The notes below the pieces were generated by a model, which saw only the letters and a list, made by a program, of their open reading frames with translations, searched no databases and had not been told where the DNA came from. The translations under genes were made by a program, and so were the position numbers. From Micromonospora eburnea (lineage in GTDB: Bacteria > Actinomycetota > Actinomycetes > Mycobacteriales > Micromonosporaceae): DNA of 64,000 nt. Location of the stretch: the NCBI RefSeq assembly GCF_900090225.1, contig NZ_FMHY01000002.1, positions 6,696,001 to 6,760,000 of the forward strand, in the 5' to 3' direction. Positions 42,535 through 51,108 of this stretch are shown one piece after another (position 1 is the first letter of the stretch; the number at the start of each line of letters is the position of its first letter).

Positions 42535-43634
42535 CCGACACCGGACGTCACCAGCCTCCGCTGCGGCTGACCCGCGCCGACCTGGACGCGCTGCCCAACT
42601 ACGTCCCCGGGCGCAGCCCCGCCGACCTGGCCCGCGAGCTGGGCCTGGCCGAGGCGATCAAGCTGGCCAGCAACGAGGTGCCCTACGGCCCGCTGCCGGG
42701 CGTGGTGGAGGCGGTCGCCGAGGCAGTGACCGCCTCGCACCGCTACCCGGACATGGGCGTGGTGGCACTGCGCCAGGCTCTCGCCGAGCGGTACGGCGTG
42801 GCGGCCGACCGGATCGCCACTGGCTGCGGTTCCGTGGCGCTGGCCGAGCACCTGGTCCGGGCCACCTGCCTCCCCGGCGACGAGCTGCTCTACTCGTGGC
42901 GGTCGTTCGAGGCGTACCCGATCATCGCGGCGACCAGCGGCGCGACCAGCGTGCAGGTGCCGAACAACGCCGACCACGGCCACGATCTGGCCTCGATGGC
43001 GGCGGCGGTGACCGACCGGACCCGGATGATCCTGGTCTGCAACCCGAACAACCCGACCGGCACCGCCGTTCGCAGGGCCGAGCTGGACCGGTTCCTCGAC
43101 GCGGTCCCGGACGACGTGCTCGTGGTGATCGACGAGGCGTACCGGGAGTTCGTCACCGACCCCGAGGTGCCGGACGCGCTCGGCTACCTGGACCGGCCGA
43201 ACGTGGCGGTGCTGCGCACCCTGTCCAAGGCGTGGGGGCTGGCCGGCCTGCGGATCGGTTGGCTGGCCGCCGCCCCGGCCGTGGCCGCCGCCGTGCGCAA
43301 GGTCGTCACGCCGTTCTCCACCAGCATGGCCGCCCAGGCCGGCGCGCTGGCCGCGCTGGCGCAGGCCGACGAGGTCGAGCGGCGCTGCGCGCTGGTCGTC
43401 GCCGAGCGGGACCGGGTCACCGAGGCGCTGCGCAAGCTGGTCCCGGACGTGCCGGCCAGCCAGGCCAACTTCGTCTGGCTGCCGCTGGGCGGGCGGGCCG
43501 TCGAGTTCGGCAAGGCGTGCGAGGCACGTGGCGTGATCGTCCGGCCGTTCGCCGGTGACGGGGTCCGGGTCACCATCGGCACTCCGGCCGAGAACGACGC
43601 CTTCCTCGCGGTCGCCGAGTCCGCCCTCGCCTGA
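42531..43634 (+). CDS. Histidinol-phosphate/aromatic aminotransferase family
   Basis: 367 residues, PLP-dependent fold type I. Substrate-recognition start IKLASNEVPYGPLPGV, the PLP-contact CNPNNPTGTA, DEAYREF, and the lysine loop LRTLSKAWGLAGLRIGWLAA with the Schiff-base Lys. HisC and aromatic-aminotransferase (Pat) proteins share this family. Linkage to hppD suggests it converts tyrosine to 4-hydroxyphenylpyruvate, supplying HppD (inference); a role in histidine synthesis is not supported by any neighbouring his gene. Coupled to the RDD-2 gene. Confidence 0.9.
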   Translation: MTDTGRHQPPLRLTRADLDALPNYVPGRSPADLARELGLAEAIKLASNEVPYGPLPGVVEAVAEAVTASHRYPDMGVVALRQALAERYGVAADRIATGCGSVALAEHLVRATCLPGDELLYSWRSFEAYPIIAATSGATSVQVPNNADHGHDLASMAAAVTDRTRMILVCNPNNPTGTAVRRAELDRFLDAVPDDVLVVIDEAYREFVTDPEVPDALGYLDRPNVAVLRTLSKAWGLAGLRIGWLAAAPAVAAAVRKVVTPFSTSMAAQAGALAALAQADEVERRCALVVAERDRVTEALRKLVPDVPASQANFVWLPLGGRAVEFGKACEARGVIVRPFAGDGVRVTIGTPAENDAFLAVAESALA

Positions 43635-43694
43635 GGTGTAAGGAGGGGCCCCCTGTTAACGCCTGGTGTTGTACAGGGGGCCCCTCCAAACACC
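43635..43694. terminator. Long hairpin related to the GGGGCCCC repeats, copy 3
   Basis: GGTGT-aa-GGAGGGGCCCCCTGT pairs with ACAGGGGGCCCCTCC-aa-ACACC around a 16-base loop, almost perfectly. It differs from copies 1 and 2 in its spacer. Placed between convergent genes, it can end both transcripts. Confidence 0.7.
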
Positions 43695-43711
43695 TGCGGG
43701 CCCGGCGAGGG

Positions 43712-44965
43712 TCACGTGGCGGCGAGCAGCACCGGCTCGGCCGCCAGGAAGTACGCCTGGTCGTCGTCGTCCGGGACGGCCCGCTCGCGGGCCCGCTCCA
43801 CCGCCACGTAGCCGCCCGTGGCGTACGCCCGGCCGGGCTGCCAGTCGATCCCGTCCTGCCCGATGGTCAGGGCGATACGGGACCGCTCGGCACCGGTGGC
43901 CGGGTCGAGGGTCACCAGGTCCCGCCCCGCGGTCAGCAGGTGCACCCGGCCCGGCTCAGCTGCGATGATCCGCACCGGCCCGAGGTCGGTCCGCCGCCAC
44001 AACTCCGCGCCGGTACGCGCCAGCCGGCCGGTCACCACAGCCGCCGAGGTGCCGACCGCCCGCTCGCCGTCGAGCGCGGTGTCCGCCCCGGCGAGACCGG
44101 GGGCGGCTACCGGGGCGCCGGTGCCCACCAGCCAGCCCTGGCCCCCGTTGCCCTCGCCGTCGGAGATGCGCAGCCCCCGGCAGCCGGAACGGCCCTCCCG
44201 GCAGCCGACCGGTGTCAGCACGAACCGGTCGGGGGCATCCGACGGACGCCAACGGGTACGGACCGCGCCGGTGGCGGCGTCCCGGAACTCGACCGTCTCC
44301 GGCCCGTCACAGGCCGCCAGGCCGAGCACCTCACCGGCGGCGGTGGTGCCCGCCGCGCCCAGGCAGCCCCGCTCCTGGTCGGCCCGCCACAGCCGGCGAC
44401 CGTCGGCCAGGTCGTACCCGCCGAGTTCCCCGGCACCGGCCACGACCAGCACGGTCCGGCCGGACGGGGTGCGGGCGACGGAGAGCCCGGACGGCTCCCA
44501 GACCGTCGCGGCGTAGGTGCGGCGGGGTTCCGGCAGCACGCCCGGTTCCGGCCCGTCGGCCCGCCAGGCGACCCGCCCGGTCCGCGCGTCCAGGGCCACC
44601 AGCTTGCCGTCGGACCAGCGGCTGACCACCGTGGTCCCGTCGGCCACCACCCCGCTGACCCGTGCCGGCCAGCGCCGGTACGACCAGTACGGGCTGACGC
44701 GGTGCCGACGGTCGGCCGGCTGATCGGCGTACACCTGGCGGGCGGCCGCGTAGACGCGGAGCCGGCCGTCCACGATCAGCGGGGCCACCGGCAGTCGGCC
44801 CACCACCCCGACGGTCGGCGTGACCGCCGACGGGTAACCGGCCCGGGCGATCGTCTCGACCTCGGCCGGAGCGAGCACCCGGTGCCCGACGACCGCGACG
44901 GCCCCGACGCCGAACAGCGCCGCGACCAGGGCCGCCACCGCCCGTCGCCCCTTCGGGAACCCCAT
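43712..44965 (-). CDS. Membrane-anchored PQQ-like beta-propeller protein, 2
   Basis: 417 residues. An N-terminal membrane helix (ALVAALFGVGAVAVVGHRVL) is followed by blades with recurring DARTGRVAWRADG, DAATGAVRTRWRP and RTGAELWRRTDLG, closing with LDPATGAERSRIAL. Two cysteine pairs lie in the middle. It is the second propeller of this type in the window and likely works outside the cell as a binding scaffold; no enzyme motif is visible. The ATG follows GGAGG. Confidence 0.8.
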   Translation of the reverse strand: MGFPKGRRAVAALVAALFGVGAVAVVGHRVLAPAEVETIARAGYPSAVTPTVGVVGRLPVAPLIVDGRLRVYAAARQVYADQPADRRHRVSPYWSYRRWPARVSGVVADGTTVVSRWSDGKLVALDARTGRVAWRADGPEPGVLPEPRRTYAATVWEPSGLSVARTPSGRTVLVVAGAGELGGYDLADGRRLWRADQERGCLGAAGTTAAGEVLGLAACDGPETVEFRDAATGAVRTRWRPSDAPDRFVLTPVGCREGRSGCRGLRISDGEGNGGQGWLVGTGAPVAAPGLAGADTALDGERAVGTSAAVVTGRLARTGAELWRRTDLGPVRIIAAEPGRVHLLTAGRDLVTLDPATGAERSRIALTIGQDGIDWQPGRAYATGGYVAVERARERAVPDDDDQAYFLAAEPVLLAAT

Positions 44966-45085
44966 GCCGCACCTCCGGACGGCACCCTACCCACGGAAAC
45001 CCTCGAAGGCCCCTGTGAGGTCGCGCCAGCCGTGGCCGACGCGTTCGACTCGGTGACCTGGCCCCAGGGGTCGGTCGCCGCGGGC

Positions 45086-45568
45086 TCAGGCCGCCACCGC
45101 GGGAGCCGCAGGTTGGGCGGCGCGGGCGAGGTCGGCGAGGTCACGCCGGAACGCCGCCTCGACCGCGCGGGCCGCCAGACCGCCGAGGAGCAGGGCGAGG
45201 ACCCGACCGTACGGGGCGGTGGGCCGCGCCTCCTGCCGCACCGTGACGGCGGTGCAGGCCCGGCAGCGCCGCCGGACCGTACGCAGCGTCCAGCTGATCC
45301 GGTAGTCCACGCCGATGCCGGACGAGCTGAGCACCAGCCGCCGGAGCGGGACGGCCTCGACCACGACGAACTCCTCCGCCTGGGCGTCCTCGTCCGGCCG
45401 GGTGCGGGTCTCCCGCCAACTGGTGCCGGGAGCGAGGCGACCCGGGGTGAGCAACTCGACCGAGTCGACCGTGGAGAGCCAGTCGGCGCGGGCCGGCAGG
45501 TCGACCAGCAGTCGCCAGAGATCGATGGCGGGCGCCTCGATGAACTGGGTGACCGCGACCGTCGACAT
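45086..45568 (-). CDS. SRPBCC-family protein
   Basis: 160 residues of START/Bet v1-like fold: VTQFIEAPAIDLWRLLVDL, then DWLSTVDSVELLTPG, LVLSSSGIGVDYRISWTLR and a C-terminal helix. Such proteins bind hydrophobic ligands or act as polyketide cyclases; the role here is unknown. The ATG follows GGGAGG. It stands alone between the propeller and the DUF397 gene. Confidence 0.85.
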   Translation of the reverse strand: MSTVAVTQFIEAPAIDLWRLLVDLPARADWLSTVDSVELLTPGRLAPGTSWRETRTRPDEDAQAEEFVVVEAVPLRRLVLSSSGIGVDYRISWTLRTVRRRCRACTAVTVRQEARPTAPYGRVLALLLGGLAARAVEAAFRRDLADLARAAQPAAPAVAA

Positions 45569-45696
45569 CACACCTCCCGTGTCCTCCACGGTACGGGGAG
45601 TGAGGTCGCGACGGAACCCGGCGGGAAATTTCCCGCCTCCGGTGGCCGCTTCAGCGCGACGGCGGGCTTCCGGTGTCCGGCCCGCCCCGCAGCCGA

Positions 45697-45906
45697 TCAG
45701 ACCCGGAACCGCCCGCTCCGGGTCGCCTCGACGAAGGCGGCCCAGCGGGATCGGGTGACGGTCAGCATCGGGCCGGTCGGGTTCTTGGAGTCGCGTACCG
45801 CGACCACGCCGACGGTCCGGGCCAGGTTGTCCGCCACCTCGACGCACAGCCCCTGGTCGTTCGAACGGCTGCTGGTACGCCAGACGGCGCCCGCGAGATC
45901 GGTCAT
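45697..45906 (-). CDS. DUF397 protein, solitary
   Basis: 69 residues with WRTSSRSNDQGLCVEVADNL and VRDSKNPTGPMLTV. Unlike the copy at 28398 it has no XRE gene beside it. GGAGA precedes the ATG. The 280 bases upstream to fahA hold tandem repeats and no gene. Confidence 0.88.
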   Translation of the reverse strand: MTDLAGAVWRTSSRSNDQGLCVEVADNLARTVGVVAVRDSKNPTGPMLTVTRSRWAAFVEATRSGRFRV

Positions 45907-46082
45907 TCGGTGTCTCCTTGTCCGCTGGGACGTCCCCCACGACAGCCGGTGGCACCGTGCCGCGCCACCGGCCGGGGTCGCCACGCCAGCCGGCGGCGGA
46001 CCCGGCACGATCAACGCAAATTCGCAGGACCCCGGTCGCACAGCGGGTGCGACCGGGCCGGGTGGCACGGGCGGCCCCTGGC

Positions 46083-46170
46083 CGGGTCAGCGGGCCGGAC
46101 GGCCCGGCCGCCGGGTCAGCGGGCCGGACGGCCCGGCCGCCGGGTCAGCGGGCCGGGACGCCCGGCACGA
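46083..46170. repeat. 29-bp tandem repeat next to fahA
   Basis: Two exact contiguous copies of a unit starting CGGGTCAGCGGGCCGGACGG, at 46083-46111 and 46112-46140, and a diverged third copy. A related fragment, CAGCGGGCCGG, recurs within the fahA stop region at 46188, so the repeat may have grown out of the gene's 3' end. Confidence 0.75.
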
Positions 46171-46186
46171 GGGTCTCGCGGCCTGC

Positions 46187-47383
46187 TCAGCGGGCCGGGA
46201 GGATGGTCCCGGTGACCTCGCCGAGGGCGATGGTGGTGCCGCCCGCTCCGGGGGCGGTGGCGGTGACGGTGACGGTGTCGCCGTCCTCCAGGAAGGTCCG
46301 GGTGCCCCCGTCGGCGAACTTGACCGGCTCGGCCCCACCCCAGGTCAGCTCCAGGAACGAGCCGACCTGGCCGCGCTCGGGGCCGGACACCGTGCCGGAG
46401 GCGTAGAGGTCACCGGTACGCAGCGACGCGCCGTTGACGGTGAGGTGGGCGAGCTGCTGGGCGGGTGTCCAGTACATGGTGGCGAAGGGCGGCTCGGTGA
46501 CCCGTTCGCCGTTCCACTCCACGGCCATGGCCAGGTCCAGCCCGAGGTGCGGGGTGTCCCGCAGGTAGTCCTGCACCGGCGGGTCCTGCTCGGGCGCGGG
46601 CACGAAGGCGTCGGCCAGGGCGTCCAGCGGGGTGACCCAGGCCGAGACCGAGGTGGCGAAGGACTTGCCCAGGAACGGGCCGAGCGGCTGGTATTCCCAC
46701 GCCTGGATGTCCCGGGCAGACCAGTCGTTGACCAGCACCACGCCGAAGACGTGGTCGGCGAGGTCCGCCACGGGCACCCGGTCGCCGAGCCGGCTCGGCA
46801 CGCCGACCACGAAGCCGACCTCGGCCTCGATGTCCAGGCGTACGGAGGCACCGGTGGTCGGGCCCTGCGCGGTGGCTCGCTGCCCGGTGGGGCGGACCAC
46901 CGGGGTGCCGGAGACCACCACGGTGCCGGCCCGGCCGTGGTAGCCGATCGGCACGTGCTTCCAGTTGGGCAGCAGCGGCGGCTGGCCCGGCCGGAAGATC
47001 TGCCCGACGTTGCCCGCGTGGTGCTCCGACGAATAGAAGTCGACGTAGTCGGCCACCTCGAACGGCAGCAGCAGCTCCACCTCGCGCAGCGGCACCAGCA
47101 GCGGCTCCACCGCCACGCGGTGCTCGGCATCGGTGAGCAGCTCGGTGACCCGCTGCCGGACGGCGGTCCACTGCGGGCGGCCGAGCGCCATGAATTCGTT
47201 GAGCGTGGGGCGGCCGAGCGCCCCGGCGGCCAGCACCAGCCCGGCCGCCTCCGCGCCGGCCAGATCCAGCACGAAGTCACCGATGCGTACGCCGATCCGC
47301 GGCGCGCGGTCGCCGTGCCGGAACACCCCGTACGGCAGGTTGGTCACCCCGTACGGCCCCTCGGCACCCACAACCCAGGTCAT
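46187..47383 (-). CDS. fahA: Fumarylacetoacetase
   Basis: 398 residues. It cleaves 4-fumarylacetoacetate to fumarate and acetoacetate, the last step of tyrosine degradation. Metal and active-site segments are intact: DFYSSEHHAGNVGQIFR, PNWKHVPIGYHGRAGTVVVS, LDIEAEVGFVVG, VNDWSARDIQAWEYQPLGPF and the closing GTVSGPERGQVGSFLELTWG. Its ATG overlaps the stop of the unknown gene upstream (ATGA), so the two are translated together. A separate maleylacetoacetate isomerase is not visible in the window. Confidence 0.95.
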   Translation of the reverse strand: MTWVVGAEGPYGVTNLPYGVFRHGDRAPRIGVRIGDFVLDLAGAEAAGLVLAAGALGRPTLNEFMALGRPQWTAVRQRVTELLTDAEHRVAVEPLLVPLREVELLLPFEVADYVDFYSSEHHAGNVGQIFRPGQPPLLPNWKHVPIGYHGRAGTVVVSGTPVVRPTGQRATAQGPTTGASVRLDIEAEVGFVVGVPSRLGDRVPVADLADHVFGVVLVNDWSARDIQAWEYQPLGPFLGKSFATSVSAWVTPLDALADAFVPAPEQDPPVQDYLRDTPHLGLDLAMAVEWNGERVTEPPFATMYWTPAQQLAHLTVNGASLRTGDLYASGTVSGPERGQVGSFLELTWGGAEPVKFADGGTRTFLEDGDTVTVTATAPGAGGTTIALGEVTGTILPAR

Positions 47384-48246
47384 TTCTCGAAGCCCCCGTT
47401 CACCAGGCCCAGCCGGGCCAGATCGGTCAGTGGATCGGAGATGCTGCACGAGCCGTACCCGGCCCAGAGCGGGCGCTCGGCGTCCCGGTGCGCCCGGACC
47501 CGCTCGACCACGCGTACCGGGTCGGTGGCGGCGAGCAGCTCGGCGACGGCGGCCACCTCGGCGCCCTCGGTGGCGGCCAGGGTCGCGGCGAGCACGTTGG
47601 CGAAGCCGTGGTGGGTGAAGCCGGTCTCCGGGTCCCGGTGCCGGATCGCGTGGTGCAGCCCGGCGGTGAGCTTGAACGGCAGCTCCCGGTCCCGGCAGGC
47701 GCAGATCACCGCGGCCAGCTCGACCGGGGTCGGGAAGAGTTCGGCGGCCAGCCCGCCGGTGCGGAACTTGGCGGCGATCGGCAGGCCGCCGGCGCGCGCC
47801 TCGGCGACCGTGTCCAGCCCGCCCATCAGGCCGAAGGTCAGCGGGATCTCGGCGTACACCTGAATGTCGCGCCACTGCTCGGCGAGCTTGACCAGCTCGG
47901 TCAGGCCGGGCTGCGGGTCCTCGCCACGCTTGGCGACCGCCACCTCGACCTGCCGGGCGGTCACGCCGTGCGGCGGCAGGAGCGACAGTGCGGTGGGCAG
48001 CCGGTCGATGCCGGTGTCGCCGATGAGGCCGATGACGAAGCCCTCGGCCGGGTCAACCAGGCCGCTCAGCTCGCCGGCCGCGATCGCGGAGGCGGGCAGC
48101 AGCAGCGGGCCGACCAGGTCGGCGTACCAGGCGGCGCGGTGCCGCCGGTGGGCGGTCACCGCGTCCGGCAGCGTGGCGCTGCCGGGCGGGAAGACCGCGG
48201 CGTCGTCGACCAGGCCGGCGAGGAGGCGGGGCACCTGCGTTGACAC
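47380..48246 (-). CDS. Unknown protein coupled to fumarylacetoacetase
   Basis: 288 residues, apparently a soluble alpha/beta protein. Conserved-looking stretches include LVDDAAVFPPGSATLPDAVT, PHGVTARQVEVAVAKRGEDP, AAKFRTGGLAAELFPTPVEL and PFKLTAGLHHAIRHRDPETG. A barrel-like succession of strands ending in charged residues (EIPL, AKFRTGG, FKLTAG) is suggestive of a TIM-barrel type enzyme, but no family was recognised. It overlaps fahA by four bases and is divergent from hmgA, so it should act in homogentisate breakdown; filling the missing isomerase step is one hypothesis. Leaderless-type GTG start. Confidence 0.72.
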   Translation of the reverse strand: MSTQVPRLLAGLVDDAAVFPPGSATLPDAVTAHRRHRAAWYADLVGPLLLPASAIAAGELSGLVDPAEGFVIGLIGDTGIDRLPTALSLLPPHGVTARQVEVAVAKRGEDPQPGLTELVKLAEQWRDIQVYAEIPLTFGLMGGLDTVAEARAGGLPIAAKFRTGGLAAELFPTPVELAAVICACRDRELPFKLTAGLHHAIRHRDPETGFTHHGFANVLAATLAATEGAEVAAVAELLAATDPVRVVERVRAHRDAERPLWAGYGSCSISDPLTDLARLGLVNGGFEK

Positions 48247-48277
48247 GAGACAAGAATGTACGGGACGCTACGAGGAA

Positions 48278-48303
48278 CGGACAACTGTGTCCGATTATCG
48301 GAC
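48278..48303. promoter_or_regulatory. Overlapping palindromes between hmgA and the fahA operon
   Basis: GTCCGATTATCGGAC (48289-48303) is a perfect 15-base palindrome, and CGGACAACTGTGTCCG (48278-48293) is a second one sharing its left arm. Lying in the 94-base divergent gap, they form a good candidate operator coordinating both homogentisate operons. The binding regulator is not identified; HmgR-type IclR or MarR proteins do this in other bacteria. Confidence 0.6.
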
Positions 48304-48340
48304 GTTACCGGCCGGAGAACGGGACATACCGGGAGGCGAG

Positions 48341-49507
48341 ATGCCGTACTACCGCAGAGTCGGCGAGGTGCCGCGCAAGCGCCACACCCAGTTCCGTCAG
48401 CCCGACGGCACCCTCTACGCGGAGGAGCTGGTCGGCCAGGAGGGTTTCTCCTCCGACTCGTCACTGCTCTACCACCGGTACGCGCCGACCGCGATCGTGG
48501 CCGCCGAGGAGTTCACCCTGCCCGCGTTCACCCGGGTGCCGAACCTGCCGCTCAAGCCCCGTCACCTGCGTACCCACAAGCTCGACGGGACCGGTGCGGA
48601 CCCGGTGCTCGGCCGGCAGTACCTGCTCGCCAACGACGACGTGCGGATCGCGTACGTGCTGGCCGACCGGCCGTCCCCGCTGTTCCGGGACGCCACCGGC
48701 GACCACTGCCTCTACCTGGAGTCCGGTTCCCTGCGGGTCGAGTCGCCGTTCGGCGTGCTCGACGCGGTGGCCGGCGACTACGTCATCATCCCCACCTCGA
48801 CCATCCACCGCCTCGTGCCGACCGGCGACGAGCCGACCCGGCTGCTCGCCATCGAGGCGGCCGGGCACGTCGGCCCGCCCAAGCGCTACCTCTCGGTACG
48901 CGGCCAGTTCCTGGAGCACTCGCCGTACTGCGAGCGGGACGTCCGGGGACCGGACGCGCCGCTGCTGGTCGACGACGAGGACGTCGAGGTGCTGGTCCGG
49001 CACCGTCGCGGTTGGACGAGCTACACCTACGCCCACCACCCGTTCGACGTGGTCGGCTGGGACGGGCACCTCTACCCGTGGGCGTTCTCCATCCACGACT
49101 TCGAGCCGATCACCGGGCGGATCCACCAGCCACCGCCGGTGCACCAGACCTTCCAGGGCCCGAACTTCGTGATCTGCTCGTTCGTACCCCGCAAGGTCGA
49201 CTACCACCCGGACGCCATCCCGGTGCCGTACAACCACCACAACGTCGACTCCGACGAGATGCTCTTCTACACCGGCGGCAACTACGAGGCCCGGCGCGGC
49301 TCCGGCATCGGGCAGGGCTCCATCTCGCTGCACCCGTCCGGATTCACCCACGGTCCGCAGCCGGGTGCCGCCGAGCGGTCCATCGGGGCGGAGTTCTTCG
49401 ACGAGCTGGCGGTCATGGTGGACACGTTCCGCCCGCTCGACCTCTGCGACGCCGCGTCCACCTGTGAGGACGACGCATACGCCTGGACCTGGGCACGTCG
49501 GGGCTGA
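48341..49507 (+). CDS. hmgA: Homogentisate 1,2-dioxygenase
   Basis: 388 residues, the shorter bacterial type. It opens the aromatic ring of homogentisate with Fe(II). The cupin-like C-terminal domain holds the iron-binding region VDYHPDAIPVPYNHHNVDSD-EMLFY, with its metal Glu, and SLHPSGFTHGPQPG; the latter carries the distal His. It starts MPYYRRVGEVPRKRHTQFR, typical of the family. The ATG at 48341 follows GGGAGG by four bases. It shares a control region with the fahA operon. Confidence 0.95.
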   Translation: MPYYRRVGEVPRKRHTQFRQPDGTLYAEELVGQEGFSSDSSLLYHRYAPTAIVAAEEFTLPAFTRVPNLPLKPRHLRTHKLDGTGADPVLGRQYLLANDDVRIAYVLADRPSPLFRDATGDHCLYLESGSLRVESPFGVLDAVAGDYVIIPTSTIHRLVPTGDEPTRLLAIEAAGHVGPPKRYLSVRGQFLEHSPYCERDVRGPDAPLLVDDEDVEVLVRHRRGWTSYTYAHHPFDVVGWDGHLYPWAFSIHDFEPITGRIHQPPPVHQTFQGPNFVICSFVPRKVDYHPDAIPVPYNHHNVDSDEMLFYTGGNYEARRGSGIGQGSISLHPSGFTHGPQPGAAERSIGAEFFDELAVMVDTFRPLDLCDAASTCEDDAYAWTWARRG

Positions 49508-49564
49508 GCTGCTCCGGCGCGGCGGACACGGCCGCCTCGGCGGCGTCGAGCGCTCCGGGCGCGG

Positions 49565-50920
49565 TCAGGCGCTGCGGCAGGGCGTCCCGGCCTCCCGGCT
49601 ACCGCAGGTGCCGAGGCTGCACCAGCGGCGAAGGCCGGTCTCGTCGAGGAAGAGCCAGCCACACCGCTCGCCGGGACAGGTCCGGACGGTGAGCCGGCGC
49701 GGATCGGCGAGCAACTGCGCGGCGCTCCAGGCGGCGGCGTGCACGGGCAGCCGGAGCCCGGCGGCGAGGTCCGGCCACCAGCGCCCCCGGCCGTCGACGT
49801 CCCGGCGGAACACCAGCGTCCGCGCGGCTGCCTCGGCGTACCGGGCGACCGCGTCGAACGCCCGCCGGTCGTCCGGATCGACCAGGCAGGCGTACAGCTC
49901 GGCGCGAAGGGCACGGGCCGCGGTGAGCGCGTCGTCGGCCTCGTCGGGCGACCGCTGGGCGAGGTGCAGCAGCCGGCTCACCGCGACCTCGTCGGCCAGC
50001 CCGACGTGGCCGGTCCACACGGCCAGCGTCCGGTAGCCGCGCAGCCACTCGGCGCCCGGCAGCGGCGGCTCGTGGCCCCAGCCCGCGAAGGTGTTGCAGA
50101 AGTCGAGGGCGGGATGGCCGCCCACGCTCCACGGCAGGCTCTCGTCGCGTACCCGCACCAGGTACGCCGGCTGAACCGTCCGTTCGAGCCGGTCGTCGTC
50201 AGCGAGGACCCGCCGGTGCACCTCGCGCAGCCGCGACCCCGGTTCGACGCCGAGCTCCGCCACCAGGAGGTCCCGGGTCCTCCGGTAGAGCCCCAGGGCC
50301 TCGGCCCGCCGGGCGTCCCGGTACAGGGCGGTCATCAGGATGGCGACGAGTTGCTCCCGGGTCGGGTACCGCGCCACCAGCGGGGTCAGCTCGGTGATCG
50401 CCAGGGTGTGCCGGTCGAGGGCGAGCTGGGCCTGCGCCCACAGCTCGACGGCGACCAACCGCAGTTCCTCGACCGGGGCGTGCAGCCGTTCCCGCAGCTC
50501 GTCGTCGGCGGTGTCGGCGAGCAGCGGCCCACGCCGGAGGGCCAGTGCCCGGTCGAGCAGGCTGACCCGCTCGGCGGGATCGGAGACGCCGCCGGCCTGC
50601 CGGACGAGCGCGGCGAATTCCGTCACATCGACCCGGTGTCCGTCCGGCTCGACCAGGTAGCCGTCGCCTCGGGTGCTGATCCGCACCCCGTACGGCGTCA
50701 GCGAGGCCCGCAGCCGCCCGATGTACGTGTGCACCGCGCCCCGCGCCGAGCCGGGCGGCGCACCGTGCCAGAGCAGGTCGATCAGGCGCTCCGTGGTGAC
50801 CAGCCGCCCCGGGTCGAGCAGCAGGACGCCGAGGAGGCAACGCTCCTGGCGCCGGCTGCCGACCTCGACGAGTTGGCCCTCGTGGCGCGCCTCGAACGGC
50901 CCGAGCAGTCGGAAGTCCAT
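49565..50920 (-). CDS. Fusion regulator: SARP (OmpR-BTAD) plus ABATE/CGNR-like domain
   Basis: 451 residues. An OmpR-type winged helix (about 1-95, FRLLGPFEARHEGQLVEVGS) and bacterial transcriptional activation domain (about 96-245) make a SARP. This is joined to an ABATE-like domain (about 255-400, GGHPALDFCNTFAGWGHEPP) and a zinc finger CPGERCGWLFLDET-CSLGTCGSRE. The final motif reads C-G-S-R instead of C-G-N-R. Each half is normally a separate regulator, so the fusion has two potential DNA-binding parts. No target is obvious; the secreted small-protein gene lies divergent. Confidence 0.85.
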   Translation of the reverse strand: MDFRLLGPFEARHEGQLVEVGSRRQERCLLGVLLLDPGRLVTTERLIDLLWHGAPPGSARGAVHTYIGRLRASLTPYGVRISTRGDGYLVEPDGHRVDVTEFAALVRQAGGVSDPAERVSLLDRALALRRGPLLADTADDELRERLHAPVEELRLVAVELWAQAQLALDRHTLAITELTPLVARYPTREQLVAILMTALYRDARRAEALGLYRRTRDLLVAELGVEPGSRLREVHRRVLADDDRLERTVQPAYLVRVRDESLPWSVGGHPALDFCNTFAGWGHEPPLPGAEWLRGYRTLAVWTGHVGLADEVAVSRLLHLAQRSPDEADDALTAARALRAELYACLVDPDDRRAFDAVARYAEAAARTLVFRRDVDGRGRWWPDLAAGLRLPVHAAAWSAAQLLADPRRLTVRTCPGERCGWLFLDETGLRRWCSLGTCGSREAGTPCRSA

Positions 50921-51108
50921 ACCACCTGAAACCGCCTGGCCCCCGCCTCCGGTTGTCCGGCCGGTGAGCGGGTGGTGTGCCCGGGAGCGGGCAGTCCTTG
51001 CGTCGCCACCGTACGGGTCGGTCGGCCGGGTTCCGGCGGTGAGTGGATGGTGAGCGGGCCTCGGGACGCTGGTCCGGTCCGACCACGGGCAACACGGATG
51101 GAGTGATC

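Noticed and set aside
43940..47863. A 1307-codon plus-strand open frame
   Set aside because: Antisense to the propeller, SRPBCC, DUF397 and fahA genes; Gly/Arg/Pro-rich shadow typical of high-GC coding DNA.
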